A DNA stretch of 64,000 nucleotides from Volutella citrinella (taxonomy: Eukaryota; Ascomycota; Sordariomycetes; Hypocreales; Nectriaceae), in assembly GCA_034401135.1 (NCBI GenBank), contig JAWZSP010000007.1:868001-932000 (forward strand), read 5' to 3'. Under the pieces are notes generated by a model, which was not told the origin of the DNA, ran no database searches, and worked only from the letters and a program-made list of their open reading frames with translations. Position numbers and translations under genes: made by a program. The stretch's first letter is position 1. Each line of letters opens with the position of its first letter. Below, in pieces: positions 21,657 through 32,197 of the stretch.

Positions 21657-24174
21657 TCATCGCCTTTTCCCGAAACTAAATTTGAGATCGTCGTCGCTGT
21701 CGTCACTATCGCCAATCTCGACAATCTTGCGCGCTGGACGGGCCCTCTTTGCTGGTTGCTCCCTGACCGGCTCCGGCGCCGACCGCTTGCTGCTCTGGCT
21801 CGTGGCCCGTGACGACTGGCTCCGGAGGTTGCTCTGAGATTGGGACTGCGACGCTGCAGCCCGCGTAGTGCGCGTGGCTCGTGTCCGAGGCGCCGGAACC
21901 GATTCTTCCTCGGCCACATGTTCGCTCTCGCTGCTCTCTGACAGGACGACGTTCCTCGCAGCAGCGCGCGACGAGGAAGGCCCTGGCGGCGGAGCTGCTG
22001 CGGAGCCTTGGGACTCGCCCCCTGATGGCTGGCTGGTTGGTTTCTTCCTGCGCTGGATGTCCTCGTCCTCGAGCCAGTAGTCGTCTCCGACACCAAACTC
22101 CTTGTTCTTGACTTCGACAAGCGAGATGATGGTCTTGGCCACGGGCCGGCCGGTGACTTCTCCACGGGAGCGAAACCTCTTGAAGTTCTTCACACCATTC
22201 CACTTGGGGTTCCACCGCCCGTTTGCAATATCCTCGTCCCGTGCACTTGATTGCGGGACTGGGGCTTTGATCTCCATCACCTCAACGACATTGTTGCGCC
22301 GGACTTCTGAGAGGTCGACGCCATCGAGGAGGTGCGCCAGCTCCTCCTTTTCTGCCCGAGCTCTCGCCTCTTCCTCCTCTCGATGCTGTCCGGCTAGTGC
22401 TAGAACGTCGATTTCTTTCTTAATCTTCTTCTTCGGTTCCGCTGGTGCTGGGGGCTCCTCTGGCGCCTCGGGGGTTGGCTCCTTCAGCGTTTCCCCCCTT
22501 TCTAGGCGCTGACGCTTGAGCATGGCTGCTGCAGGCGCCATTCCCTCCATTAAGTCGTCCTCTGGCAGAGGCGACGCACGCCTCCTCTTTCGTGTTGTTC
22601 GCTGCTCGCTTGGATTCTCAGGCTCTGGCAATACCTCCCGCTCTTGTGAGACGAAGAGGCCACCCTCCGCATTGCCACCTGATTCAGTAGCTGGAGCCGG
22701 TGGCGGTGGTTCGTCCATGTCAATGTCAGCATCATCGTCAAAACCAGCAAACCTCCTCTTGACAGGTCGTTTAGTCCTTCCTCGTCGAGGGGGTGGTTGT
22801 GACTGTTCGATTGGCTGGGAAGCAGATGGTTCTGCCTCGATGGCGTCGCTGGTCCCAGACGGCTCCTCTGCTTCCACAGCAGCAGCCCTTCGGGGTTCTT
22901 GTGTGTTCGGCGCAGATTCAACCTCGAGTGGGCGGCGCAGTATGCTCGCATCCTTGATAAGGATGGCTTCTAGAAATTCGCTCTGCTCAATTGGACGGTG
23001 GTCTAGCCGCAGCGAGACCGCGGTGATAAACTGAGCGTACCAATCCACCAGCGCACCCTTCGAAGGCAAGTATCTCACTAGAACGACACCCTTCCCTTCG
23101 CTTCCGTCGTCAAAAGCCCCGAGCCCCTTTTCTCCGGCAGTGTTCTTCACAAACTGAACAAACTCGTCAACTTGAGTTTTCTCAGGTGTGACGCTGCCCA
23201 AAATGGCTTTGCCATTTCCACTCGTCACAGGTGCCAACAGGTTATTGTACTGCGATTTGTCGTAAAAAATGAACGTGTATCCCTCAAAGATGTCACGTCT
23301 CTGGGGATCAGGGGTATAGATGGAATCCGGGTGTTCAACAGGTTCGCCACCTTTTGGCGGGAGATGTTCCAACGCATTGGGCCAGTTGTTGTCGAAGTCT
23401 TGCTCTAGGGGGCTAGAATTCGAAGTGCTCGCGTCTTCCCCTGCAGCCGCCGCCTCCGCAACCGCATCTAGATAGGTCTCGTTCACTATGCTTTTCGCAT
23501 TTATCAGGGCCTGGAGACCCTTTGCTGTGTTCCGCTTCTTGGAAACAACGTGTGTCGTCGCATCGGAATAATCGACCGCCAGTTTGATATCGAGCTGCTC
23601 GAATCGCTCCGCAAGCGTCGTGAGGGGCTGCTTTTGCAGTTCTTTGGATGTAAATGAGAAGGTAAACACCACGGGAACCCAGGATATGCTATGAGGTGTG
23701 AGACAAGTCCAAAGTACCAACCATGGAGTGGGAGTCATACTGAAATGTGTGTGGACATTTGCCCATCGTGATGTCAGCCGTCTCTCCATCTACATCGTAC
23801 GTCTTGCCTTTAATTTTCTGGCCATTGACAACGGTTCCTATCTTCGTCGCCAAATCTTCAATCGTGAGCTTGGACCTTGATGAAAGGCGGGTGGCATGGC
23901 CACCCTCGACATTGCCAACGGTGATGGTAAGGTGCTTCCGGGAAATGGTGTTGTGGGAAATCGCAAGCTGCCCAGCTTGAAGGTTGTCAGCGAATAGCAC
24001 CCCCGTCCTAAGTTCAGATGTGCAAACTCACGCTCAGCCGCAGTCCTGCCAAACAGGTACTTTTTCCCTGGTCGCAGCCAGAGCCGTCGGCCTAGCACAC
24101 ATCAGTGAAATGCTTTGGGGATTGAGGTGGTTCAAGATACCATCAAATGCTTCGGTGTTCTCGAGAACCCACAT
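21657..24174 (-). CDS. NBS1: Nibrin/Xrs2 subunit of the MRN double-strand-break repair complex
   Basis: Nuclear subunit that binds Mre11 and recruits ATM/Tel1 to DNA ends. Exons on the minus strand: 24174-24141, 24091-24032, 23975-23741, 23688-21657, giving 786 aa. Introns are 49, 56 and 52 nt. The start MWVLENTEAFDG at 24174 is a typical nibrin N-terminus. The FHA domain follows, with RLWLRPGKKYLFGR, the phosphothreonine-binding SHNTISRKH and GTVVNGQKI. Next come tandem BRCT-like regions: VPVVFTFSFTSKEL, then KLAVDYSDATTHVV, and the second after about aa 190. The middle is acidic and disordered. Before the end, HWNPKW- and FKRFRSRGE-like blocks mark the Mre11-binding region, and the tail ends DDLKFSFGKRR. 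The third intron uses donor GTATGA inside what looks like coding sequence; splicing there restores the HISWVPVVF continuity. Confidence 0.93.
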
Positions 24175-24452
24175 TATTCAGGTGAAAAGCGGCACGAGGC
24201 CGTTCTCAGGCCGCACCAACAGTGTTCATATGACGTGAGGTCCGGTCGCGATGTGCAGTGGGGTGGGTCAGGAGCGCGTCGAGTCAGAAGGCAACGACGC
24301 CTGCTCACGTGACTCCGGTTTGGCGGGTTGCCTCCATCATCAGAGCGTGGGCTCGTTGGTCACGGAACAAGCGAGATGGCAATAATCACGATGTAGTCTC
24401 GCCATAAACCGAGACTTGGCTATTTCAATTTCAACGGCACCTGATATCTCTC

Positions 24453-25586
24453 CTATTTCGGCACACGAGTCCCCGCAACCTGGCTCTTACGGACGTTGGT
24501 CATGTTGATCCCCAGTGGCAGCCAACCCAGAATCACAGTCTCGGACTTGGTATCGCGTATCTTGGTCCAGGACAAAATGGGATCCGACGACTTCAGAGCC
24601 TGCTGCAAGTAGTAGTCATCCTTGTTTTTCGTCAATGGCTTTCGGTTCTTGCGGTACGCTGGCAACTTCTCAATCTTGTCCACTAGGTTCTGGTCAAAGA
24701 ACAGCTGTCCGATGTGGGTTGCTTTGTTATTGAAGATGGTGCCGTCTTTCCTGATCTTAGGTTTAATATGGGTCATGATGTGTATATGCGGTGTCCTGCC
24801 TTGGTAGTGGCCAGGAAATACCGTGGTGAATGCCACCACACCGTCTTTATTCGTCTTTTGGGCGCCGCGGCCGAATGTGGTCTTGATGTTTTTGGGATCT
24901 TTCTTCCCTGATCCGTTACCTTCCTCTACTATCCCGGAGTATACTCCAGTGGCATTGGTGTCTATTTCCGTCAGTTGGTATCCAAGAACATATTTGAGGT
25001 AACGCACGCCAAAGCTCTACATAGACACCGTTGACCGGTTCGCATGTGTCCGAATCAATGATCTGAAGGTCCAGTACCAAGCCTGCCCCGGCCTGCCGAT
25101 CCCTCAACGAGGATCTGATCAGTTCGCCAGTAATGTCTATCCTTTGTGAGCTACCATTAGGCACCCGAGCAAGGTCGGTGGCAGCTTACAGTATGGCCCC
25201 TCTGTCAACTCCGGATGCAGAACACATCCGCCAGTTCTTGTGGAGAGGATAGTAAGGGCCTTTGATTTGAGGTTGAATCCTTTGTTGACTTCATGGCCTC
25301 GGTTTCCTCGTTCTTGTCATGTTAGCGGCTTGACCACGACGGCTGGTATGGCAAATTTACCCTCGACCTGGCCACTCTCCATCGACGCCGACCTCATGTG
25401 CTCCATGCGTCGTTCCAAGGCACGAGCATAGACACCATTCTTCTCAAACTTGTCAGCACAATGCCAGAGATTCATTTTATTTTGTGTTGCATAATTCTCC
25501 CTCGCTTGGATCTCCTGGTGCACAGAGGAGCTTCCATGGGCAAATGCCTGGCACCAACAGAGCGTGAGGACAAGGAGATGCAACAT
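24453..25586 (-). CDS. Secreted intradiol ring-cleavage dioxygenase-like protein
   Basis: Extracellular non-heme Fe(III) dioxygenase of the fungal intradiol family, expected to open catechol-type aromatic rings. Exons on the minus strand: 25586-25361, 25312-25190, 25136-25008, 24961-24453, giving 328 aa. Introns are 48, 53 and 46 nt, and frames join exactly. A signal peptide is visible (MLHLLVLTLCWCQAFAHG). The family hallmark TEGPYY spans the second intron (Tyr ligand near aa 116-117), followed by ITGELIRSS, DTCEPVNGVYVELW and TNATGVYSGIV. The second Tyr and the two His ligands are in GHYQGRTPHIHIMTH. All four iron ligands appear to be present. A TATA-like element lies 55 nt upstream. It sits beside an accessory region with an AA9 LPMO, which fits a role in plant-polymer or phenolic degradation (inference). 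Confidence 0.92.
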
Positions 25587-26913
25587 GGCAGGTGATTCTG
25601 TAGTGTCCTGTACTCCAAATCTGGTATGTCGCCAACGGCTTTTTTATATTCAGTGAGCAGACTCCAACTTATCCTTCGGCTTCCTCGGCTCGATGCTCTG
25701 GAATGAGCCTCGGAATGGTGGCCAATACCGGCTGAGACGTCACGGGATGCAACAAAGGGATCTGCGTTCTACCCGGCGAACTCAAGATCAGCAATTGCGT
25801 CACGAGAACTCGTTTTCGAAGAGTGGCATGCTTGAAGGAAGATGAAGATGTGGCAGAGCCAAAGGCAGAGGCAGAGGCAGAGGCAGAAGAGATGCTTTTC
25901 AGCCCATCGCGGGGTTGATGATCCGGCCACGAGTCCTCCGTTTTGAAGCGGCGAACAGCTCCGCCATCCCCAAGCAATACGATAGCCCCGATCTGTGACA
26001 TGATATAATTGGGCGCCGTCCGCAGCCCTAAACCACAGGACTCAAAACGTCGTCACGGCACGGGCTTCCCGGCGGCTCGGCAAATAAACTTCCCAATTAT
26101 TTATAACTTGCGTTCAAAATAGGAAACATGTCTTACCGCGCGGTGTAAGCCAATCAACGGATTTGGTCTTAGTTGGGCATATGAGTAATCAGCTGGAAGA
26201 AGTAATCATAGAATGTAACGCGTGGGGTCCGGACGATGAGGCTCCAAGAATCGAGAGTGCCACACTGAACCAATAGATTAAATACCTCAAGAGCCGCACC
26301 GAAGTGCAAGATACTGCACGCTTGTTTCGCATCATGTCAGTTGATGCTACCGGTGTCAGCATTCAGGACGACTGAGGCGAGATGCATAGGGCCTAATGCT
26401 GGCTCGGTACGACATGACATGTTATATCCAAGCTGTCTTAGACACGCAAAGTCCTCGGCCTTGATGCGGCTGAAGTCTTCTACTGGCACCCAAAAACCGG
26501 TACTGCATTGAGTGGGCAGAATGCGGTTGCAGCTCCAGTCCCAAGGGGAATGCATCCCTCCATCCGAGGCTTTCAGTGCTTCATAGTGCAGGGCACATGG
26601 CTATAGGTAGGCAATGACTCATCTCGGTCTACGTTACGCATAACCTAAAGATTTGTTTGCTTTTGTGCTAGTTCTTATAATTCTTGCAAGATAATGAGTC
26701 ATTGGATTCAGCATGCTAAGCTCTCCTACAGCTAATCGTTGAAAGCACCGCACCATCAACTCTTGCGGACCCTAGAAGCCGTTTCCACTTGAACTATGGT
26801 GTTCTCTCGTCGTCACGACGAGCAAATAGAAGCTTCTTGGTACTCGATGGTGCCAAGCTCCGTCGCCAGGCGTGTGAAGACTGCAGTGTCCCTCCAGATT
26901 TGCCCCAGGGCAC
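25587..26913. other. Intergenic region with GGCAGA short tandem repeat
   Basis: No convincing gene. A minus-strand open frame at 25669-26001 (110 codons) has an Ala-Ser run that is only the translation of a short GGCAGA-like tandem repeat at about 25860-25888. A 72-codon Cys-containing minus-strand frame lies at 26337-26555 and begins with ATG. It has four Cys and no recognisable family, and it could be an exon remnant. Confidence 0.4.
25642..25648 (-). promoter_or_regulatory. TATA box of dioxygenase gene
   Basis: TATAAAA on the minus strand, 55 nt upstream of the ATG at 25586. Motif and spacing only. Confidence 0.5.
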
Positions 26914-27213
26914 TCAGTCTCTTGCCGAAGGCACTTCATCCCTCATCATGTTTGTGTCCAACACCCAAGGGCGCTCGTGATAAAAGACGTTCGAAACCCA
27001 AAGACTTGCAGTGCTGATGCTTGTAGTAGCAGCACAGGGTTTGCACGATGAGCAGCGGCTATGGCCACAGCCGGGGCAGCCCTGGTCAAGGGAATCATTG
27101 TTCGGGGCCAAGTGGCAGGAACACTTGATGTAAAGTAAGCCGTCAAGATGATTATTCAAATGAACTTTGGATATTCCGGGTTCGTAACAAATACATACGC
27201 ACTGCCAGGTCAT
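26914..27213 (-). CDS. Small zinc-ribbon-like protein (WxC-xC...CxxCxHxxCxxC)
   Basis: Proposed exons on the minus strand: 27213-27199 and 27123-26914, giving 74 aa. The intron (27124-27198, donor GTATGT, acceptor CAAG, 75 nt) is stop-free and a multiple of three, so an unspliced reading is also open. After splicing, the N-terminal half reads MTWQCCSCHLAP, then about ten residues, then GCPGCGHSRCSSCKPC. That is the W-x-C-x2-C plus C-x2-C-x-H-x2-C-x2-C arrangement seen in many small hypothetical proteins of Sordariomycetes, and it probably binds one or two zinc ions. The C-terminal 35 residues (SLWVSNVFYHERPWVL and a polar end) show no domain. Function unknown. It has no signal peptide. An extra 5' exon cannot be excluded, as the frame stays open about 60 nt upstream of this ATG. 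A fragment of a larger gene is possible. Confidence 0.6.
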   Translation of the reverse strand: MTWQCVCICYEPGISKVHLNNHLDGLLYIKCSCHLAPNNDSLDQGCPGCGHSRCSSCKPCAATTSISTASLWVSNVFYHERPWVLDTNMMRDEVPSARD

Positions 27214-27824
27214 CTTCACCCGGATGGTTGTTAGACGGTCGAGGGTCGGTTCAAGTTGCCGGGTGTAAGCAGCGATGCCGTTGCTAGATCACTCTACGAC
27301 TCGTAGGCAAGTTAACTTTGGAAAGCGTTGGAACGTGTCAGAAGCAGTGTTTGTCGACGGTGTCGATCAGATCTGGATTGCAGGAGAACAGCAAGGCTCT
27401 CAGTCATGTTTTGTAGTTGAAGAGCATCGCGGGAAAGGAGGGAGGCCCTTGGCCCGCAGAGCCTCAATCATGACCAAATGGGAGCCAGGTGCGGCTATGT
27501 TGCATCCAGGCAAAGGATGGGCTGCCCGGGTTCCAAATGCTCGGTGTCTAAGCCTGGTCCAGGGGTGGGATGGGAGTGGGCCAGGCTGGTGGTCGACCAA
27601 GCAGCATCTCGGATCTCATGTTTAGCACGCCACATTCGGCGCTGCCTTGACCATGTCTGCCAAGTGCAGTCGCACTGGTCATTCGGATCTACGGCCGCAT
27701 GTGACGCTTTTTGGCGTCTCCCCAGCGAATCCGGATAAGCAGAGCCACCCCATGTCACTTGATATATCCGTAGGCACCTACGGTACACACATGCTTTTCC
27801 CCTCTTATACTTAGCTTCTTTGTC
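27214..27824. other. Intergenic, nothing recognised
   Basis: Frames here are short and compositionally random. This stretch leads into an AT-rich island. Confidence 0.4.
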
Positions 27825-28015
27825 CAACTTATAAATGTTATATCAAAGTTATTATAATAAGAATATAATAAATCTCGTATAGTTATTTAAAAATAAGTAT
27901 AGATATAATATTATATTTAAGAATAAATATATTTAAAACTATTTATATAAAATTTAAATAATATAAAAATACTTTCTACATATTATTAGCTTATTTTCAC
28001 TCAATCTAGAGTTAA
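27825..28015. repeat. AT-rich island 1 (possible RIP-mutated relic)
   Basis: About 190 nt made almost only of A and T with very frequent TA dinucleotides, in sharp contrast to the GC-rich surroundings. Such islands in filamentous ascomycetes often are transposon copies destroyed by repeat-induced point mutation. No repeat unit or coding remnant is readable. Confidence 0.6.
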
Positions 28016-28099
28016 TACTACCTTCTTCCTCAGACTACAGACTTCGATGACTCGTCAATACCGTTCCTCAGTAAGATCCGTAATGAGGAATACACGATA

Positions 28100-28990
28100 T
28101 GTCAAGGATTTGGCAATTTTCGAGATTGGTTTATGAGAACGATCTCACAGTCGACCGACACGGCCTCAATGTTGTCGGTCGCGCCCAAAAAGTAGGGACC
28201 CGTCAACATCGCACACCATCGGAGAGAAGTTCATCTCCCCGTTGCCGGACATGCCTCATGTTGTGCTGCCATGGAGGCTCGCCGGTCTTTCTATAGCGAG
28301 CCAAATTGCTGACACCCTCGATTTGGTCGGTCAAATTCTCTACCAATCGCAGACCATGAATGTGCCCGAACGTAAGACTCATCGACAGCACGCTCGTTGG
28401 TGCCAAAATTTACCAGGTAGAGGGTAAAACTTGGGGATTTTCGTCATGTCGAATTATTAGAAAAGACATAGTGTGTATGTACAGCCTCTCAACGACACGG
28501 CGACGTCTGATCTGCATTCCACCAGCAATGAGGCTCTACTGAGATGTCAAATTATTGCGGACTGTTACCGAGGCACGACGGACCCCGGACGACGCGAACG
28601 ACCCTCGTGGCGAGGGCTCAATATCATCCATCAATTAGTACAGCCAGCAATACAGCTTCTTCATCTTCAGAATACCGAGCCACCTTTGCAGGAAAGGTGA
28701 ACACAAAGTGGATGTCTTTGCCCCCGCCATCATACCCGCCATCTCGGGTCCATTCCGCCCTGTGCCGTCTGTGAAACTCCACGCTCCCACCGGGAGCCCC
28801 ACAAGCCCGGCGCTACAGTGGTTCTCGGGTGCAACTTACAGCCCGACGACCCGATAACATTGGTGTCGACGACATACGGAGCACAATAGTTAAATCGATT
28901 GTCCAATGAGATGCCCTCGATTTTGGAAGTTCATGCTGGAATTTACCAGGCCAACTTACCATTTCCATCGACCTCTTCCCAGTTGATTGG
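28100..28990 (-). pseudogene. Broken coding signal of unknown family (gene relic)
   Basis: Several minus-strand stretches look protein-like but lie in different frames separated by stops. Near 28985 a frame reads AYPINWEEVDGN up to a GTAAGT, resuming after an apparent intron with NRFNYCAPYVVDTNVIGSSG before another GTAAGT. Near 28690 a frame reads GGKDIHFVFTFPAKVARYS and stops soon after. Near 28200-28110 a frame reads TGPYFLGATDNIEAVS. No single spliced model joins them that I could find. I do not recognise the family. The adjoining AT-rich island supports decay. It could equally be chance. Confidence 0.25.
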
Positions 28991-29105
28991 GTAAGCCTAG
29001 GAAGTAATTATTGCCTTTTCCCTCCCTCCCACCGGCACGGGGTACTAGCGTCCATGCATCGAGACGGATGGGACATTATCCAGGTGGGAGCCTCATGAAC
29101 CTACA

Positions 29106-29118
29106 ATATATATATATA
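29106..29118 (+). promoter_or_regulatory. TATA-like AT repeat upstream of NmrA-like gene
   Basis: A 13-nt alternating AT run, 94 nt upstream of the ATG at 29213, is suitably placed to act as a TATA element. Confidence 0.45.
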
Positions 29119-29212
29119 GGCCGTGTACTTGGCCAAAGGAGACAAGTTTCCTTTCAGACATACCCAGAACACCATCCTCCCTTTACACCAGACACCGACA
29201 AACAAGCCCAAT

Positions 29213-30417
29213 ATGAAGGTTGCGATTCTTGGCGCCACAGGCGAAACCGGAAGCTCAGTCGTCGACGGCCTTCTCGCTTCCCCCGAAACTAAGTTTGTAC
29301 GGTTTAGCCTATGAGGCTCAACTTATTCAGTAGCAGCTGACTCCCCGACCCCAGGAAATCACGGCTTTGGTCCGACCTACATCGCTGGAGAAGCCCAATG
29401 TGCTTGAACTTCAGAAGCGAGGTGTTGCCATAGCGCCTGTTGACCTCGACGGCCGTGAGGATGACATTGTTGCTCAGCTCAGAGGCATTGATGTCGTTAT
29501 CAGCTGCTTCATGAACGAAATTTCAATGCGGCCAAGAAGGCGAGAGTGGCTCGCTTTGTTCCGTGCTTTTTGGCTACGGTGATGCCCAGGGGCGCCATGT
29601 CCTTGCGCGACAATGTACTGTTGCTCCTCCACAGCCTATTATTTTCCAAGTACGAAGACTGACAGAGATCTCAACTACATAGAAGGAGGCCGTTTTGGAC
29701 CACATTCAGAGGCTGCACCTCCCTTACACCATCATCGACGTCGGTTGGCGGTACCAAATCAGCTTCCCCCGCCTGCCTTCTGGCCGCCTCGACCGCAATC
29801 TGTTTCTCTACAGCAGTGGCATTGGGGGAACAGGCGACGTGCCTTCTGCCAGGACAGACGCCCGGGATGTCGGCATGTACGTGGCCCGTATCATCGCGGA
29901 CCCTCGGACTCTGAACCAGAAGGTTCTCGCCTACACCGACCTCCTCTCACACAACGAGGTGTATGATGCTGTCGAAAAGCTCAGTGGCGAGAAAATCGAG
30001 AGAAACTACGTATGTCACCCTGGCAGAAAAACCGAGTCTTAAGACGAGTCCTGCCATTGCCCTATCCCCCAGACTTGGGATAGATCCAGACACTGACCTT
30101 GATCATCGTAGCGCACCGCGGAGGAGCTTGACAACGGAATCGCCAGGACAAAGGATAACCCTGCCAAGATGATGGATTACTTTCAGTACAGCTACCAAAA
30201 GTCCTTCGATGTCCAAGGAGAGAACACGCCCGAGTATGCCCGCTACCTGGGCTATTTGATCAGCAAGGATCTTTATCCTAGCTTGGAAGGTATTTCCTTT
30301 AAAGATTTCTTCAAGGAGGCCATGGAAACGGGTCTGAAGCCCATGTACGAAACCTACGCGGATATGATTCGGCAGTCCAGTTCATTCGTCTTCCAGGGCA
30401 AGGCCGTCGAAAAATAA
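29213..30417 (+). pseudogene. NmrA-like NAD(P)-binding protein with single-base frameshift in exon 2
   Basis: NmrA/isoflavone-reductase-like atypical SDRs act as redox sensors or reductases. Exons inferred: 29213-29296, 29355-29614, 29683-30009, 30112-30417. The N-terminal MKVAILGATGETGSSVVDGL is a glycine-rich Rossmann dinucleotide motif. Exon 2 begins EITALVRPTS and runs to GIDVVISC in one frame, but the conserved continuation NAAKKARVARFVPCFLAT...PRGAMSLRDN is in another. Exon 2 is 260 nt although flanking introns are phase 0, so one base appears lost between about 29507 and 29522. Exon 3 (HIQRLHLPYTIIDVGW, SARTDARDVGMYVARI, GEKIERNY) and exon 4 (NTPEYARYLGYLISKDLYP) are clean and family-typical. 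Uncorrected translation stops at 29582. Either the copy is dead or the base is a sequencing error. It is bracketed by AT-rich islands. Confidence 0.8.
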
Positions 30418-31323
30418 TAGTAGCAATTAGTAGCTGTCAGGGCACCACATTATCCAGTAAGTGGCCAGACGGGTGTGGCTTTGGGGAGCCAGCTATTTGA
30501 GCAGAGTGTTCGGTCCACTTAGCAGATAGCTAGACCACCAGACTTCAGTTTGTAAATTTACCCATCTCCTGGAACACGACGTCTAAGTGCACTACTGTTG
30601 TTAACGCTTAAATAAACCCTTTACTCTGCTAATATATATAAAAATATATAATATTAGTTAAGAAATCTAACTAAAAGCAAGTTTATCTATTTAAGGATAC
30701 AGTGTAAGTGTTGTAATATTTATATATTTATAAGAATTATTTTTTAAAATTAATAATTATATTTTTTAAAAAAAGAAAATTCAGTTACTAACTATTCTAG
30801 TTATTATATTTTTTTTTACATATATATATTTTTCTATACTCATCCTTTATCTTCTCCTCCCTATTTACTCTCCTTTATCAGCCTTAATACTTATAATATA
30901 CCCCCCCTCCCCAAGCCCAATCAGCAGGCTGCCACCTGAGAGCGGGCAGGGACATCCCTTGTTACGGGCTGAGACGACCTTCCCTTTTCTGCTGCATTCA
31001 GCGGGATGGTTATGTTCTAGTGCAGAAGCTGCAGGCGCTTGTCTTGCCTTGGTCAGCCCGCGGGGAGGGGATGAGGCTCTGCTCTGGCGGGAGAACACGA
31101 CTAGCAACCAACAGCACCTTGCAGATGTGCAACTTTCTGGGGACGTCGCGTCAACGGAAATTCTTGGGGCTATCCGTGAGTCTAAACCGCTAATACTGGC
31201 TGCTGGCCCCCAAGATGTCACCCCCCAGACCCCTCTCCTTCGGCGTGCGACATGGCCACTCACACCCTGTCTTCGCTTGGGCTCTCTCTCCATCCAAGCA
31301 ACGTTGCCGCGGCGCAAGCCGGT
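30418..31323. other. Intergenic region containing AT-rich island 2
   Basis: Convergent 3' flanks of the NmrA-like and LPMO genes. The central 30600-30880 is AT-rich (listed separately). The remainder has no recognisable gene. Confidence 0.5.
30600..30880. repeat. AT-rich island 2 (possible RIP-mutated relic)
   Basis: About 280 nt of very AT-rich sequence with TATATA runs and T tracts, ending abruptly in a C-rich stretch near 30900. Composition matches island 1 on the other side of the NmrA-like gene. No coding remnant or terminal repeat was readable. Confidence 0.6.
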
Positions 31324-32084
31324 TCAGCACGTAAACACGTCAGGCCCCGGGATTTTATAGCTGGTGACCGGCGGCCAGTAGACGTTGACGGTCACCCCGG
31401 GATCGGAACCCTGTGTATCGCTGTCAGTCAACTCCCAGGCTCATTCCAACGAGTCGGCGAACTCACCTTATAGGCTCCAGGGAAGCTGACGGTGCTTGGC
31501 GTCTTTGTCCCGGAGGACCCGACAACCTCAATCTGTGCACACTCCATGTAGAACTGTGCCCCGGGGTACGACGACGCACCGTGGAGGGCGAGCATCTCGG
31601 CGCGCAGCAGGTAATGGCCGGGCTGGATGCAGTCTGGGATGCGGATCGGGTGACGACCCTGGGCGTCGATGACCTTGAGGGTGCCCCAGTTGCCCCCGTT
31701 CCACCCATCCTCTTGGATCTTGAACCAGCCACCCCCGGCGCCGACGGCAGTCCTGGCGTCGCCGACCTTCTTGAGATACGCCATGGTGGGACCAACGTGG
31801 GAGCGGTCCATGACGTCGTTGGGGCCGGCCTGGAGGCCATGCCGCCAGATGGCATAGACGGTGGAGCCAGCCTGGACCTTGATTACCTTGTCTGTGGACA
31901 TTGTCGGGTTGGGGGGTCCGTTGCATGCGATCGAGTCAGAGTCGACGTCGGTGATGGGCCCGTCGTAGCTGGGCGTGCGGACGCCATACGAGACGCCGTT
32001 GTTGACGCCCCCGGATTCAAGAGATACGAAGATGGTGTGTGCATTGGCGACGCCGGCCACAGCGAGCAAAACGCTAGGCTTCAT
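31324..32084 (-). CDS. AA9 lytic polysaccharide monooxygenase (former GH61)
   Basis: Secreted copper enzyme that oxidatively cleaves cellulose or related glucans. Exons on the minus strand: 32084-31467 and 31410-31324, giving 234 aa with one 56-nt intron. The signal peptide [15 protein letters not shown] leaves HTIFV, so His16 becomes the mature N-terminal His of the copper brace. The second brace His is in [12 protein letters not shown] and the axial Tyr in [11 protein letters not shown]. Other family blocks are [30 protein letters not shown] and, after the intron, the short C-terminus [20 protein letters not shown]. No CBM1 or linker follows, so substrate targeting relies on the catalytic domain. 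A TATA box lies 107 nt upstream. Two CTGGGG hexamers near 32323 and 32491 fit the CreA consensus (SYGGRG), but six-base sites are common by chance. Confidence 0.95.
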
Positions 32085-32190
32085 GATGGAGTGACTTTGA
32101 GGGTGGTCCGAGGTTGATGGTGGTTTGAACTGGCGAGCTTGTTCCTCCTAGACTACATATCCCTTCCCAACAGACAGTCAGTCGGTGGGT

Positions 32191-32197
32191 TTTTATA
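32191..32197 (-). promoter_or_regulatory. TATA box of AA9 LPMO gene
   Basis: TATAAAA on the minus strand, 107 nt upstream of the ATG at 32084. Motif and spacing only. Confidence 0.55.

Noticed and set aside
25669..26001. 110-codon minus-strand frame with ATG
   Set aside because: Central Ala-Ser run comes from a GGCAGA tandem repeat. No recognisable domain. Kept only as a comment in the intergenic entry.
26337..26555. 72-codon Cys-containing minus-strand frame
   Set aside because: Four Cys and an ATG, but no signal peptide, no family match and no supporting introns. Could be an exon remnant.
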